A stretch of DNA of 64,000 nucleotides, taken from positions 124,001 through 188,000 of the forward strand of contig NZ_WHOH01000001.1 of assembly GCF_009741735.1 (NCBI RefSeq), written 5' to 3'. The first letter of the stretch is position 1. Every line of letters begins with the position of its first letter. The stretch is from Lentibacillus sp. JNUCC-1. Lineage in GTDB: Bacteria; Bacillota; Bacilli; Bacillales; Amphibacillaceae. The translations under genes were made by a program, and so were the position numbers. Below are positions 54,828 to 63,811 of this stretch, in pieces. A model generated the notes under the pieces. That model did no database searches. It was not told where the DNA came from and saw nothing but the letters and a program-made list of their open reading frames with translations.

Positions 54828-54899
54828 CTTTATCATTTATACCCTTATTGAAACCGAATACACCAGCCTTGTTCTTATTTAAAAAAGGAGGTTATTAAC

Positions 54900-56384
54900 A
54901 TGATGAAAGCTTTACAAAATTTGGGCCGTGCATTAATGCTCCCTGTTGCAGTTCTGCCAGCAGCGGCTATTCTTGCCGGTCTAGGAAACTGGATCCTTGG
55001 TTTCTGGGAAGGAAATGTCATTGGATCATTTCTACTTAATGCCGGAACAGCAATTCTCGGCCACCTTGGTATTCTGTTTGCTGTAGGTGTAGCGATTGGA
55101 CTTTCCAAAGATAAACATGGTGCTGCGGGATTAAGTGGACTTGTAGGGTTTCTAGTTGTCTCAAGCTTAATGTCCACAGATACAGTATCAGCTTTAAAAG
55201 GAATTGATGTCTCAGCTGTTAACGACGCATTCCTTCAAAACGAAAACGTCTTTATCGGTATTATTTCCGGAATTGTTTCTGCCATGATGTATAACAGATT
55301 TAGTGATGTTCGACTTCCGGATGCCTTGGCGTTCTTTAGTGGTAAACGACTTGCCCCCATTATGTCAGCTGCTGCAATGGCAGTTGTTGCCGCTATCTTA
55401 TTCGTCCTATGGCCAATTATTTATTCATGGCTCGTTACATTCGGTACGTTTATCAGTGACCTCGGTGCAATTGGTGCCGGTTTATATGGTTTCTTAAATC
55501 GTTTGCTCATTCCGACAGGTCTGCACCATGCTCTAAACTCTGTATTCTGGTTTGACACAATCGGCATTAATGACATTGGAAAGTTCCTTGCTGGCGAAGG
55601 TACACAAGGTATTACCGGACGCTATCAAGCAGGTTTCTTCCCGATTATGATGTTTGGTTTGCCAGCAGCAGCACTTGCTATGTATCATACTGCTAAGTCA
55701 ACACGGAAAAAACAAGCAGCGTCTCTTATGCTTGCTGCAGCTGTTGCATCATTCTTTACAGGTGTAACTGAACCACTTGAATTCTCATTTATGTTCTTGG
55801 CACCTGCTCTTTATGTAGTACACGCGCTGCTTACAGGACTTTCACTGTTTATTGCAGCCTTATTCCAGTGGACATCAGGGTTTGGTTTTAGTGCTGGGTT
55901 TGTGGATTATTTCCTAAGCTTTACCAATCCAATTGCCAACCAACCTTATATGCTCATTCTGCAGGGGCTCGCATTTGCAGTGATCTATTACTTCCTGTTC
56001 CGCTTCCTGATTGTGAAGTTTAACTTTAAAACACCAGGACGTGATGAAGGAGACGCTGAAGATGATGATGTTGCTGTAGCAGATGCTGAAGGTGCAGCTA
56101 CACCACCTAAAACTGGTGGATCAAAGAGTGGCAAGAATGACTTTTCTCAAATGGCCGCTGAAATATACGCTGGTCTTGGCGGCGACGAAAACGTCACCTC
56201 TGTAGACAACTGTGTATCACGACTGCGCCTGGAAGTCAAAGACATGGATGCAGTTGACGAGCAACGCATCAAAGCAACAGGCGTTCCGGGTGTCAACATC
56301 GTCGGCAAGCATAGCATTCAAGTCATTGTAGGCACACAGGTAGAATTTGTTGCAGATGAAATTATGAAAATCCGTAACGTTTAG
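54900..56384 (+). CDS. nagP: PTS EIICB, N-acetylglucosamine type
   Basis: 494 residues. EIIC membrane domain (1-380) with the substrate loop GVTEPLEFSFMFLAP and GLHHALNSVFWF, then an Ala/Asp/Glu linker and an EIIB domain with phospho-Cys in VDNCVSRLRLEV. Closer to NagE/NagP than to PtsG (RYQAGFFPIMMFGLPAAALAMY), so GlcNAc is the likely sugar; glucose cannot be excluded. AAGGAGG lies 8 nt before the ATG. Confidence 0.87.
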   Translation: MMKALQNLGRALMLPVAVLPAAAILAGLGNWILGFWEGNVIGSFLLNAGTAILGHLGILFAVGVAIGLSKDKHGAAGLSGLVGFLVVSSLMSTDTVSALKGIDVSAVNDAFLQNENVFIGIISGIVSAMMYNRFSDVRLPDALAFFSGKRLAPIMSAAAMAVVAAILFVLWPIIYSWLVTFGTFISDLGAIGAGLYGFLNRLLIPTGLHHALNSVFWFDTIGINDIGKFLAGEGTQGITGRYQAGFFPIMMFGLPAAALAMYHTAKSTRKKQAASLMLAAAVASFFTGVTEPLEFSFMFLAPALYVVHALLTGLSLFIAALFQWTSGFGFSAGFVDYFLSFTNPIANQPYMLILQGLAFAVIYYFLFRFLIVKFNFKTPGRDEGDAEDDDVAVADAEGAATPPKTGGSKSGKNDFSQMAAEIYAGLGGDENVTSVDNCVSRLRLEVKDMDAVDEQRIKATGVPGVNIVGKHSIQVIVGTQVEFVADEIMKIRNV

Positions 56385-56393
56385 GTAAGTATC

Positions 56394-56430
56394 AAACCCC
56401 AGCCCATTTCTTTTTGGGACTGGGGTTTTA
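56394..56430 (+). terminator. Terminator of the PTS operon
   Basis: AAACCCCAG pairs with CTGGGGTTTT; overlaps the end of the convergent UDG-like frame. Confidence 0.85.
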
Positions 56431-57181
56431 ACTATGCTCTTTTCCCCACTGCTGAATTACATACTTCATCTTTTCTTTTTGTTGAAGAAATTGCTTTTTT
56501 CGATGTCCATTAGCCCCCGATGGATGCGGAAACCCATATACATATGTATGTTCAGGCAGCATACGACCGTTTTGTAATTGCTTTAAAACCTTCTCGACAA
56601 TTTTGCCTAGCGTATAATTAACCCGCCCCTTCTATAAGCTGCAACTCGGTTGGGAATACTTTTTGTACATATGTGTGAAGCATTGAAGATTGATTAAAAT
56701 TCGGCTGATGACCTGTATAATTCTTACCGTTATAAAATACTGGATATTTAATTACAGATGTGGTGTGCAAGAGGTTCGTTTTGTTCGAGAATAACTCTGC
56801 GGAAGATGCTAATCCAAGGTGATCAGGCAAGCCACATTCATCTAACATATTGATAAGATTGCGCCGCATACTTCCGGAAAAACGAGCTGCCCATTTTGCT
56901 TGTTTTAAGACATCTTCATCCTCTGTCTGTTCATTATCCACACACTGGAGCACTTGCTCGTAGGCTTTTTTCATCTGCTGCCAGCCGGGTGTGATGCCAA
57001 CAATCACAATTCGTGCATTCTGGTTAAGATATTCATTATGAGGCGCATAATACATACGCAAATTGTTTTCTTTAGACAGAAGAAACGTTTCATTCAGTAA
57101 ATCATCTTTTTCAAGCGGCCGATTTACTGGTAGCTGTTTGATAGCTGGCAGATAATCCTTCGTATGGTCCCCAATGATCAT
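56428..57181 (-). pseudogene. Uracil-DNA-glycosylase-like gene, frameshifted
   Basis: The 5' frame (57181-56618, 187 residues) holds the motif VIVGITPGWQQM and ends ELQLIEGAG. The normal C-terminus continues in another frame as GRVNYTLGKIVEKVLKQL and contains GFPHPSGANGHR, the UDG-superfamily HPSxxNGHR-type motif, ending at 56428. Removing one G from the G4 run (coding strand; 56626-56629) joins them. This is the only frameshift in the window that needs a base removed rather than added. Related proteins are uncharacterised members of the UDG fold. Confidence 0.72.
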
Positions 57182-57361
57182 GGTGTCTCCTCCTTACTCT
57201 ACAATTTAATAACGTTTTAAGAATAGGCGAAAATACATTTATTTTAAAGTTTAAAGCTACTTGGTATTGCAAGTTAGTTATGTTTCATTTATACTATATG
57301 TTATTACAAGGTAGCAAATACTTTTTTGGTTGGTATCTTGTTATACAAGGCAGGTGGGTTA

Positions 57362-57691
57362 ATGTCTATTAAAAGCCAGTTGTTAAAAGGAATTTTAGAA
57401 GGCTGTATTCTGGCAATTATTGCCCGGCAAACTGTGTATGGATATGAGTTATCGATGAAACTTCAGGATTACGGGTTATCTGTCAGTGAAGGATCCATTT
57501 ATCCTGTTTTGCTGCGCATGCAAAAAGAGGAATTAATTACAGGAAGCTTGCAGCCTTCACCAAGCGGCCCCAACCGCAAATATTACAACCTCACTGACAA
57601 AGGGTCTGAAGCACTTGAAGCTTTTAAGATCCATTGGGAGAGTGTCAAACAGCCAGTCGACCAATTATTACAGGGGGAGGATCAAATATGA
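57362..57691 (+). CDS. PadR-family transcriptional regulator
   Basis: 109 residues. Winged helix with the PadR pattern LKGILEGCILAIIARQTVYGYELSMKL, then the wing GPNRKYYNLTDKG. Start ATG 57362 behind AGGTGGG. Overlaps the next gene as ATGA, the common arrangement of a PadR repressor with a membrane protein it controls. Confidence 0.9.
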   Translation: MSIKSQLLKGILEGCILAIIARQTVYGYELSMKLQDYGLSVSEGSIYPVLLRMQKEELITGSLQPSPSGPNRKYYNLTDKGSEALEAFKIHWESVKQPVDQLLQGEDQI

Positions 57692-58365
57692 CAACGGAAA
57701 AAGAATTAATTAAAGAGAACAATGAGAAAAGGAAAGAACTTACGCCGGAAAACTTGCAGTACTACGAGGATATGCTTGTATATATCAGATTGTCATTCAG
57801 TAAATCAGATATTGCTACCGAAGAGATTCTTTCAGAACTGCTTGAGCATCTACTTGAAGCGCAAGCAGGAGGCAAAACAGCCCATGATGTCTTCGGTGAT
57901 GACCCCAAGGGGTATGCTGATGATATCATCGGTGCTCTCCCGCAAAAAATGCCCAAGAACTTCGTAAAATACTTTCTAATGGGGATATTGTATTTCCTTG
58001 GATCCGGGGCAATGCTTACAGGCCTGATCAATATTGTGATGTATCATATCTTTTCAAAAGGAGCAGCACATGAAACGATACACCTCGGAGGGTTTACAAT
58101 CAAAACCCTGATCTCCATACCCGCTGCTTTTTTCCTGACGTATATATTGATTCAATATTTGCGTTGGAGCACTTTTAAGAATATCGGTAAAAAACTCGAG
58201 TTTTTCATTTTATGGCTGTATGGGGTGTTCTCTATCGGATTGTTTATGCTGATTATCTATTTTACACCCGATATTGGTCCAGAATTTCATTTTCCGCACT
58301 GGGGAACACTCATTCTTGGTGCTGGTTTGTTTGTTTCTGGGTGGATCACAATGAAAAAAGTTTAG
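57688..58365 (+). CDS. DUF1129-family membrane protein
   Basis: 225 residues: a soluble N-terminal domain (about 1-85, helical, GDDPKGYADDIIGALPQKMPKN) and four to five helices. The pairing with PadR and this architecture fit DUF1129 proteins of Firmicutes, whose role is unknown. Translationally coupled to padR, ended by a short terminator. Confidence 0.8.
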   Translation: MTTEKELIKENNEKRKELTPENLQYYEDMLVYIRLSFSKSDIATEEILSELLEHLLEAQAGGKTAHDVFGDDPKGYADDIIGALPQKMPKNFVKYFLMGILYFLGSGAMLTGLINIVMYHIFSKGAAHETIHLGGFTIKTLISIPAAFFLTYILIQYLRWSTFKNIGKKLEFFILWLYGVFSIGLFMLIIYFTPDIGPEFHFPHWGTLILGAGLFVSGWITMKKV

Positions 58366-58370
58366 ACAAA

Positions 58371-58399
58371 AAGAGCTTCTTTCAAACGGAAGCTCTCTT
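58371..58399 (+). terminator. Terminator of the padR operon
   Basis: AAGAGCTTC pairs with GAAGCTCTCTT, 5 nt after the stop codon. Confidence 0.75.
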
Positions 58400-58409
58400 C
58401 ATTCTTGTT

Positions 58410-58817
58410 TAGGAAATTTAAAAATATCCGAGCTGTTAATAAACATTATCAAAGGCCATGTCCAGCTCCAACGCCTACCCCCTCGAGTCATAAGCAATAA
58501 CGCTTCGTGCCAAAGATCGCCACTACGCGTTCTTGCTTATGATTTTCGGGGGTGAGCAAGGCGCTTCCGCTTTTGTATCGTCCAGCTCCAACGCCTACCC
58601 CTCGAGTCATAAGCAATAACGCTTCGTGCCAAAGATCGCCACTACGCGTTCTTGCTTATGATTTTCGGGGTGAGCAAGGCGCTTCCGCTTTTGTATCGTC
58701 CAGCTCCAACGCCTACCCCTCGAGTCATAAGCAATAACGCTTCGTGGCAAAAATCTCCACTACGCGTTATTGCTTATGATTTTCGGGGTGAGCAAGGCGT
58801 TTCCGCTTTTGTTCTTA
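58410..58817 (-). repeat. Family-2 hairpin repeat, three tandem copies
   Basis: Leader 58410-58459 (ATCCGAGCTGTTAATAAACAT) then units at 58460-58579, 58580-58697 and 58698-58815, each starting GTCCAGCTCCAACGCC. Units 1 and 2 differ only by one-base run lengths; unit 3 has several changes (GGCAAAAATCTCC, GTTATTGC). Each folds as a long hairpin. The last unit ends at, and supplies, the stop codon of the small minus-strand gene. Confidence 0.92.
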
Positions 58818-58997
58818 TTCGTCCCATTTCTTTGGGCTCCAAAGCGTGCCGTCCAATTCCCCTTCCATTTGCCAAATGCGTTTATCCTGCTCTCCGATAA
58901 TTTCTCGAGCAGCTTTAATCAAAGCTAAACGCCTGAAATCCTTTTCCTCTGCAAATAGACGATCGAGTTCTCCTAGAATCCATTCATTTTGTTCCAC
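58815..58997 (-). CDS. Small uncharacterised protein (60 aa)
   Basis: Starts at GTG 58997: MEQNEWILGELDRLFAEEKDF, helical and acidic, ending GTLWSPKKWDE. Similar short hypothetical proteins occur in Bacillaceae, and composition is unlike the repeat, which supports a real gene. AGGCAGG is the nearest ribosome-like site. The stop lies in the neighbouring family-2 repeat. Confidence 0.6.
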   Translation of the reverse strand: MEQNEWILGELDRLFAEEKDFRRLALIKAAREIIGEQDKRIWQMEGELDGTLWSPKKWDE

Positions 58998-59039
58998 GTT
59001 TCAACGCCTGCCTTTTATCCGTCTTCAGTCTGTAAACTC

Positions 59040-59729
59040 TTACCACATCTGATCAAGTACGACTTGTAATTCATCGATTGTGGTACGGTTTGTTTCCATT
59101 AAGTCTGCGGCATGATTTAAAATATCTTCAGCACCCGGCTCCAGATCGTTTGTATTTAATTGACGCAACTGCTCAGAAACCCATCTTTCGCGGGAAGCAA
59201 GGCTCTCAGAGTTTTCATTGGTCAATTTTTGCTGATAACGTATGTAAAGATCCATCTTTTCCTCGTCCGTCATATATGCAAATTGATACACAGTTAATGG
59301 GCGTAGATAGGTCATTCCGGTTTTATGGGCCATCGCCTGGAACGGCCGTGTCAGTTCGCTGATCGAAAAGAGTTCTCTCCCTCCTGCCTGGTATTCGCGT
59401 TCATGCACGCCAAGCATAAAGACAAGTCCAAATTCTTTACCAGCCAATCTACCATCTGCTTTGCCATGAGCATACCCGTTGGTCAGGACGTCATCCTGCC
59501 ACTGTTTTAGCGGAGCAGGTGACGAATACCAATAAAAAGGAAATTGAAATATAATCCGGTCATGGGCATCTAAAAGTTCTTGCTCTTTTTGCACGTCAAT
59601 CTTTCCACTAGGATAAGTGCTTTCTAAATGGTGTATCGTTACCCCTTCACTAGGAACTGCATTGAGCAAAAATTGCTGACTTCCTGATTCCAAAATATCC
59701 GGGTGCGATATAATTACTAATGTCTTCAT
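59040..59729 (-). CDS. Flavodoxin-like NAD(P)H:quinone oxidoreductase (KefF/GS14 type)
   Basis: 229 residues. Rossmann-like start MKTLVIISHPDILESGSQQF and the family signature FQFPFYWYSSPAPLKQWQDDV, as in KefF, MdaB and general stress protein 14. Two-electron reduction of quinones or electrophiles, with FMN or FAD. The C-terminus carries about 45 extra charged residues. ATG 59729 follows GGAAAG; the longer upstream frame is ignored. Confidence 0.86.
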   Translation of the reverse strand: MKTLVIISHPDILESGSQQFLLNAVPSEGVTIHHLESTYPSGKIDVQKEQELLDAHDRIIFQFPFYWYSSPAPLKQWQDDVLTNGYAHGKADGRLAGKEFGLVFMLGVHEREYQAGGRELFSISELTRPFQAMAHKTGMTYLRPLTVYQFAYMTDEEKMDLYIRYQQKLTNENSESLASRERWVSEQLRQLNTNDLEPGAEDILNHAADLMETNRTTIDELQVVLDQMW

Positions 59730-59819
59730 ATATATACACACTTTCCATAATAATTTAATTAGCCATTTACAATCTCTTCTATCATAAAACAACTTCATAA
59801 TCTCTAGCAAGCAAACGAA

Positions 59820-61628
59820 TTATCGTTTATCGCGCCTCATGCCCGTTTCACCTTCAGCTTCCCGGACTCCCAGTATACGCTGCACCTTTTCGGGATAATC
59901 CGTAATAATCCCATCAATATCATAAGAAAGGACCTCTTTAATGTTTCGCTCATAGTTAACAGTCCATACCCAGATCTTTCGGTTCTCTCTTTTCGCATGC
60001 TTAATGAATCGTTTGGTCAGCATACTTTCGCGAACAGTATAAAAATCCACATCCATGTTAGACAGATTGCCAGCTGAAAGATAAAGTATTTGTCCGATAT
60101 CAATCTCTTCATTTTGTTTGCGAATCATTTTCAGGAATTGACGGTTGAACGATTGCACAGAGGCCAATTCTGCTGCACCATGCTTTTCTACGAGTCTCAC
60201 AATTTCACTCGCATAAATGTCTTCGTCGATATTGGTTTTTACATCGATGATCACGCGCGTGTTGGTCTCTGTTGTCAAAGACAGCACTTCATCAAGTTTT
60301 GGTATGGTTTCTCCCGCAAAGGCTTCATCAAACGGGGTCCCTATGTCAATTTTAGACAACTCTTCATATGTGAGATCTTTGATTTCGGCGGGGATACCCG
60401 CAGTTCTTCTTAGATCCTGATCGTGACTGAGCACAAGCACATTGTCTTTTGTCAGTGTGACGTCGATTTCCACGGCGTCAACCCCTTTTTGAATCCCCGA
60501 TTTAATGCTTGAAATTGAATTTTCAGGTGCGCTGAACCCATCCCCTTTATGCCCGGCAACTTCCACATCCCACGGTAAATAAACAATGGAATCATTAATG
60601 AAATAGTTCATGGCAAACCCACCAGTTAGGACGAGCACAAGTATGGATATTAAGATGATCTTACCACGCTTGATCAGTGCGCCAATCCTATCCTCCAAAC
60701 GTCTCAGGAACGAGGCCTTTTTCAGATTCAATTGATCAAGAACAGGCATCCCCATTTCGTCAAGAGACTTGTAAAATAAGCGTGTCAGTATAATCATGTT
60801 AACCGGTATGAAAAAAAGAGACATGATCAAAGCTATATAACTGGATGCCGTCAACAGATAGTTTCCAATAAAATCGCCGACCACTTTGGAGTCAAGAATC
60901 ATTGAAAGCCGCGATATCAAGCTCACAATCCCAAAACCTGATACAACAATAATGGCATTCCACAAGATCAATGTGAATACGAGTCGGAACTTGCCATGCC
61001 GTGTCAAACCCCAGCTTGCGCGAATTGCTTTACGAATGGATTGATTCTCTATAAATATGAAATGCAAGGTGTATATCCAACGCATGTACACATAGGCAAT
61101 TCCGGCAATAATTGCTGCATAAAACACCTTAGCCGTTAACGATTCTCTGAACAAATCCCGAATCAGAATCGTTATATTTACATCCAATATCGGTGGAAGT
61201 GTAGAGGCATCTAAAAACGGAATAACCAGCAGCAGTAAAAAGATTAAATGAAATATGCCCAAACCTATGAGCTTAGGGATTCGGGTCATAGCCGTCACAA
61301 ATGCTTCAGAAACCGTCACAGCTTCTTTAAAATAACTTTTTTCTGCGATGATAATAATTACGCCAAATTCTACAAACAAGACAGCTACTGCTAAAAAACT
61401 GATCCCAAATAAGCCTAAAACACCTTTGTAACTGAGACCCACCATATAAATATCTTTGTTTAAAAGGGCTTCTCCCCGCCCGACCATCATAAACAATTTG
61501 TTAAACAAATATGATAAAAATGGTGTGAAAATCAAACTCGCCAGAAACGAATAAATCACTTCAAACGAGAGATATTTTGGATATGCTCGTTTGAAGTCAT
61601 CTAAACTGTTTCTGAACATATGAAACAT
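59820..61628 (-). CDS. Membrane glycerophosphodiester phosphodiesterase
   Basis: 602 residues. N-terminal half with six to eight helices (DUF-type membrane domain common in Firmicutes), then a GDPD domain from about residue 355: VAGHKGDGFSAPENS with the catalytic His (Lys replaces the usual Arg), VEIDVTLTKDNVLVLSHDQ with Glu-Asp metal ligands and the second His. Cleaves glycerophosphodiesters or related polymers such as lipoteichoic acid fragments. ATG 61628 is 6 nt behind AAGGAAGG. Confidence 0.88.
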   Translation of the reverse strand: MFHMFRNSLDDFKRAYPKYLSFEVIYSFLASLIFTPFLSYLFNKLFMMVGRGEALLNKDIYMVGLSYKGVLGLFGISFLAVAVLFVEFGVIIIIAEKSYFKEAVTVSEAFVTAMTRIPKLIGLGIFHLIFLLLLVIPFLDASTLPPILDVNITILIRDLFRESLTAKVFYAAIIAGIAYVYMRWIYTLHFIFIENQSIRKAIRASWGLTRHGKFRLVFTLILWNAIIVVSGFGIVSLISRLSMILDSKVVGDFIGNYLLTASSYIALIMSLFFIPVNMIILTRLFYKSLDEMGMPVLDQLNLKKASFLRRLEDRIGALIKRGKIILISILVLVLTGGFAMNYFINDSIVYLPWDVEVAGHKGDGFSAPENSISSIKSGIQKGVDAVEIDVTLTKDNVLVLSHDQDLRRTAGIPAEIKDLTYEELSKIDIGTPFDEAFAGETIPKLDEVLSLTTETNTRVIIDVKTNIDEDIYASEIVRLVEKHGAAELASVQSFNRQFLKMIRKQNEEIDIGQILYLSAGNLSNMDVDFYTVRESMLTKRFIKHAKRENRKIWVWTVNYERNIKEVLSYDIDGIITDYPEKVQRILGVREAEGETGMRRDKR

Positions 61629-61669
61629 GACCACCCTTCCTTTCTGTTTAAATTCTAAATACGATACAT

Positions 61670-62224
61670 CTACGTGTTCATTTGATCATTTAAAGCCTGT
61701 TGATATGTGGTATAGTCCCCTTCAGAAAATAGCACCATTACAACTTCCCCAAACTGGTGATCTTTTAAAAAAGAAATAATCGTTTCGAGGGCAATTTGAG
61801 CTGCAAGGTCTATGGGAAATCGATAGACCCCTGTTGATATAGATGGAAAAGCAATACTTGAGAGATTTTTAGCTTGCGCGATTTTCAATGCATTTTGGTA
61901 ACAGTTTGCCAGCTGCTCTTTTTTTGATTGTAAATTTCCACTCCATACAGGCCCAACGGTATGAATGACCCAGTCAGCCGGCAATTCAAATCCTTTCGTC
62001 ATAACCTCCTGTCCTGTTGCCAGTTTTTCACCGTTTAATTCCTTTTCACGGACTTGTTTACAGGCCTCCAGCAATTGTTTGCCCGCCGCCCGATGAATTG
62101 CACCGTCAACACCACCACCGCCCATTAGTGTCCCGTTAGCAGCATTGACAATAGCATCAGCATTTTGCTTTGTAATATCTCCGGTAATAAGTGTCAAGCG
62201 ATTATTGTTAATCTCTGTATGCAT
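61670..62224 (-). CDS. Macrodomain protein, ADP-ribosyl/O-acetyl-ADP-ribose hydrolase type
   Basis: 184 residues. ITGDITKQNADAIVNAAN, then GGGGVDGAIHRAAG and SISTGVYRFPIDLAA are the ADP-ribose-binding loops of MacroD/YmdB-type enzymes, with the catalytic Asn/Asp region kept. Likely removes ADP-ribose from proteins or deacetylates O-acetyl-ADP-ribose. ATG 62224 is 8 nt from GGAGG; ATG 62227 is nearly as good. Confidence 0.92.
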   Translation of the reverse strand: MHTEINNNRLTLITGDITKQNADAIVNAANGTLMGGGGVDGAIHRAAGKQLLEACKQVREKELNGEKLATGQEVMTKGFELPADWVIHTVGPVWSGNLQSKKEQLANCYQNALKIAQAKNLSSIAFPSISTGVYRFPIDLAAQIALETIISFLKDHQFGEVVMVLFSEGDYTTYQQALNDQMNT

Positions 62225-62396
62225 CATGCACACCTCCATTATCTTATGTCAAACAGAATTCTTTTTCCAGTCTTTCAAAGACAATACCCTAAAGCACCCA
62301 GGCTATATACATATATGTCAGATTCTCTTGCTTGGCGGGTTGTCTAAACCTGATACTATTTAAATATAAATGAGCTATTGGGCGAAGGCTATGGGA

Positions 62397-63739
62397 ATGG
62401 TTAATGAAAAGCTGGGATCACAGTCCGCAGCTAAAAGTTTTTTTCAATATTTTATTCCGACTTTAATCGGTATGATGCTAATGTCCGTTAACATTGTAAT
62501 TGATGGAATTTTCGTTGGAAACGGCATTGGATCAGTCGCACTTGCCAGTGTCAACATCGCTGTGCCGGTTTGGTCGATTATCATCTCACTCGCCCTTCTT
62601 ATTGGGCTTGGGGCGGTACGCTTTACTCCATTGCGATCGGGGAAGAAAATGAAGAAAAAGCCAAGCAAATCTTTACGTTATCTATGGTATTGACAATTGG
62701 AATCACAATTGTAACATCCGTTTTGTGCATTTTGTTTATCGAGCCGTTAGCTTCTTTGTTCGGGGCTAATGCAGAAACAATGCCATATGTTCTTGATTAT
62801 ATGAGCATCTTATTTTACGCCGCCTTGATTATTGCCCTTGAAGCAGTGATCAGTATATTTATCAGAAATGACGGAGATCCACAGCTCGCCATGACGGGTC
62901 TGGTGGCAACAGCTCTCATCAATATTGCCCTGAACTATTGGATGATTTTTATTCTAGGGCTTGAAGTGAAAGGTGCGGCACTTGCAACCGTCATCGCCAC
63001 AGCTATAGGGCTTTTAATCTATTGCATCCATTTTTTCAAGAAAGGATCAGGTCTCAAGCTGGTCAAACTTTCGTTTCAAAAAAGCACAACCTGGGCAATT
63101 ATGAGAATTGGCTTTCCGGGGTTTCTTTCGGAAGTTGGGATGGGTGTATTTGTGATGGGTTACAATGTGGCCATGGCCTATTATATCGGCACAAATGGGC
63201 TTGCTGCTTTTTCAGTCATCAATTATTTACACGCCTTCATGTTTTTGGCCTTTCTCGGAATTGGATCAACCATACAGCCCATGATCAGCTACTATTACGG
63301 CGCCAGAAAACCAGAGATGATCAAGTCCACCATTCGGATTTCTGAATTGACGGTTCTGTCTCTGGGTGCCCTCTTTATTCTGATTGGGTTTTTCGGAGCT
63401 GATTTTCTTGTTTCCATTTTTGGTGTGGCTTCTGATACTATTGCTGATATGGCTGCAACCGGCATCCATTTGTTCTTTCTTGGCTATGTATTTATGGGGA
63501 TCAATTTCATTTATATGACCTATTACCAGTCCATTGGATATATCAAACCATCTGTTGGGATTACAGTATTCAGGGGGTTTATACTGTTAATTCTCATGTT
63601 GTTAATTCTGCCCTATTTCTTTGGAATTAATGGGATTTGGCTATCACTGCCCGTGGCTGAAAGCATTGTTGCCGTTGTTTTGATGGTATATGCCCGAAAA
63701 GGCGTTATGGAGCAAGGGACATTTGAGCGGAGGTTTTAA
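62397..63739 (+). pseudogene. MATE-family efflux transporter, frameshifted near residue 72
   Basis: Sodium- or proton-driven multidrug/metabolite exporter of about 450 residues. The 5' frame (MVNEKLGSQ...VWSIIISLALLIGLG) is normal up to the G4 run 62610-62613, then goes out of frame and stops at 62693. One extra G gives LGGGTLYSIAIGEENEEKAKQ, and the rest of the protein follows to 63739. Either a one-base deletion or a miscall. ATG 62397 has AAGG 8 nt upstream. Confidence 0.85.
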
Positions 63740-63811
63740 GCTTCGAGGTTGCAGGACATTTTCATCGGTGATGCATAGGATAATTCCAAACGATTAAAAA
63801 GGATGATTCTA

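Noticed and set aside
58460..58815. CRISPR-like tandem repeats
   Set aside because: Units are about 119 bp and contiguous without spacers; each is an internal hairpin, not a short repeat with unique spacers.
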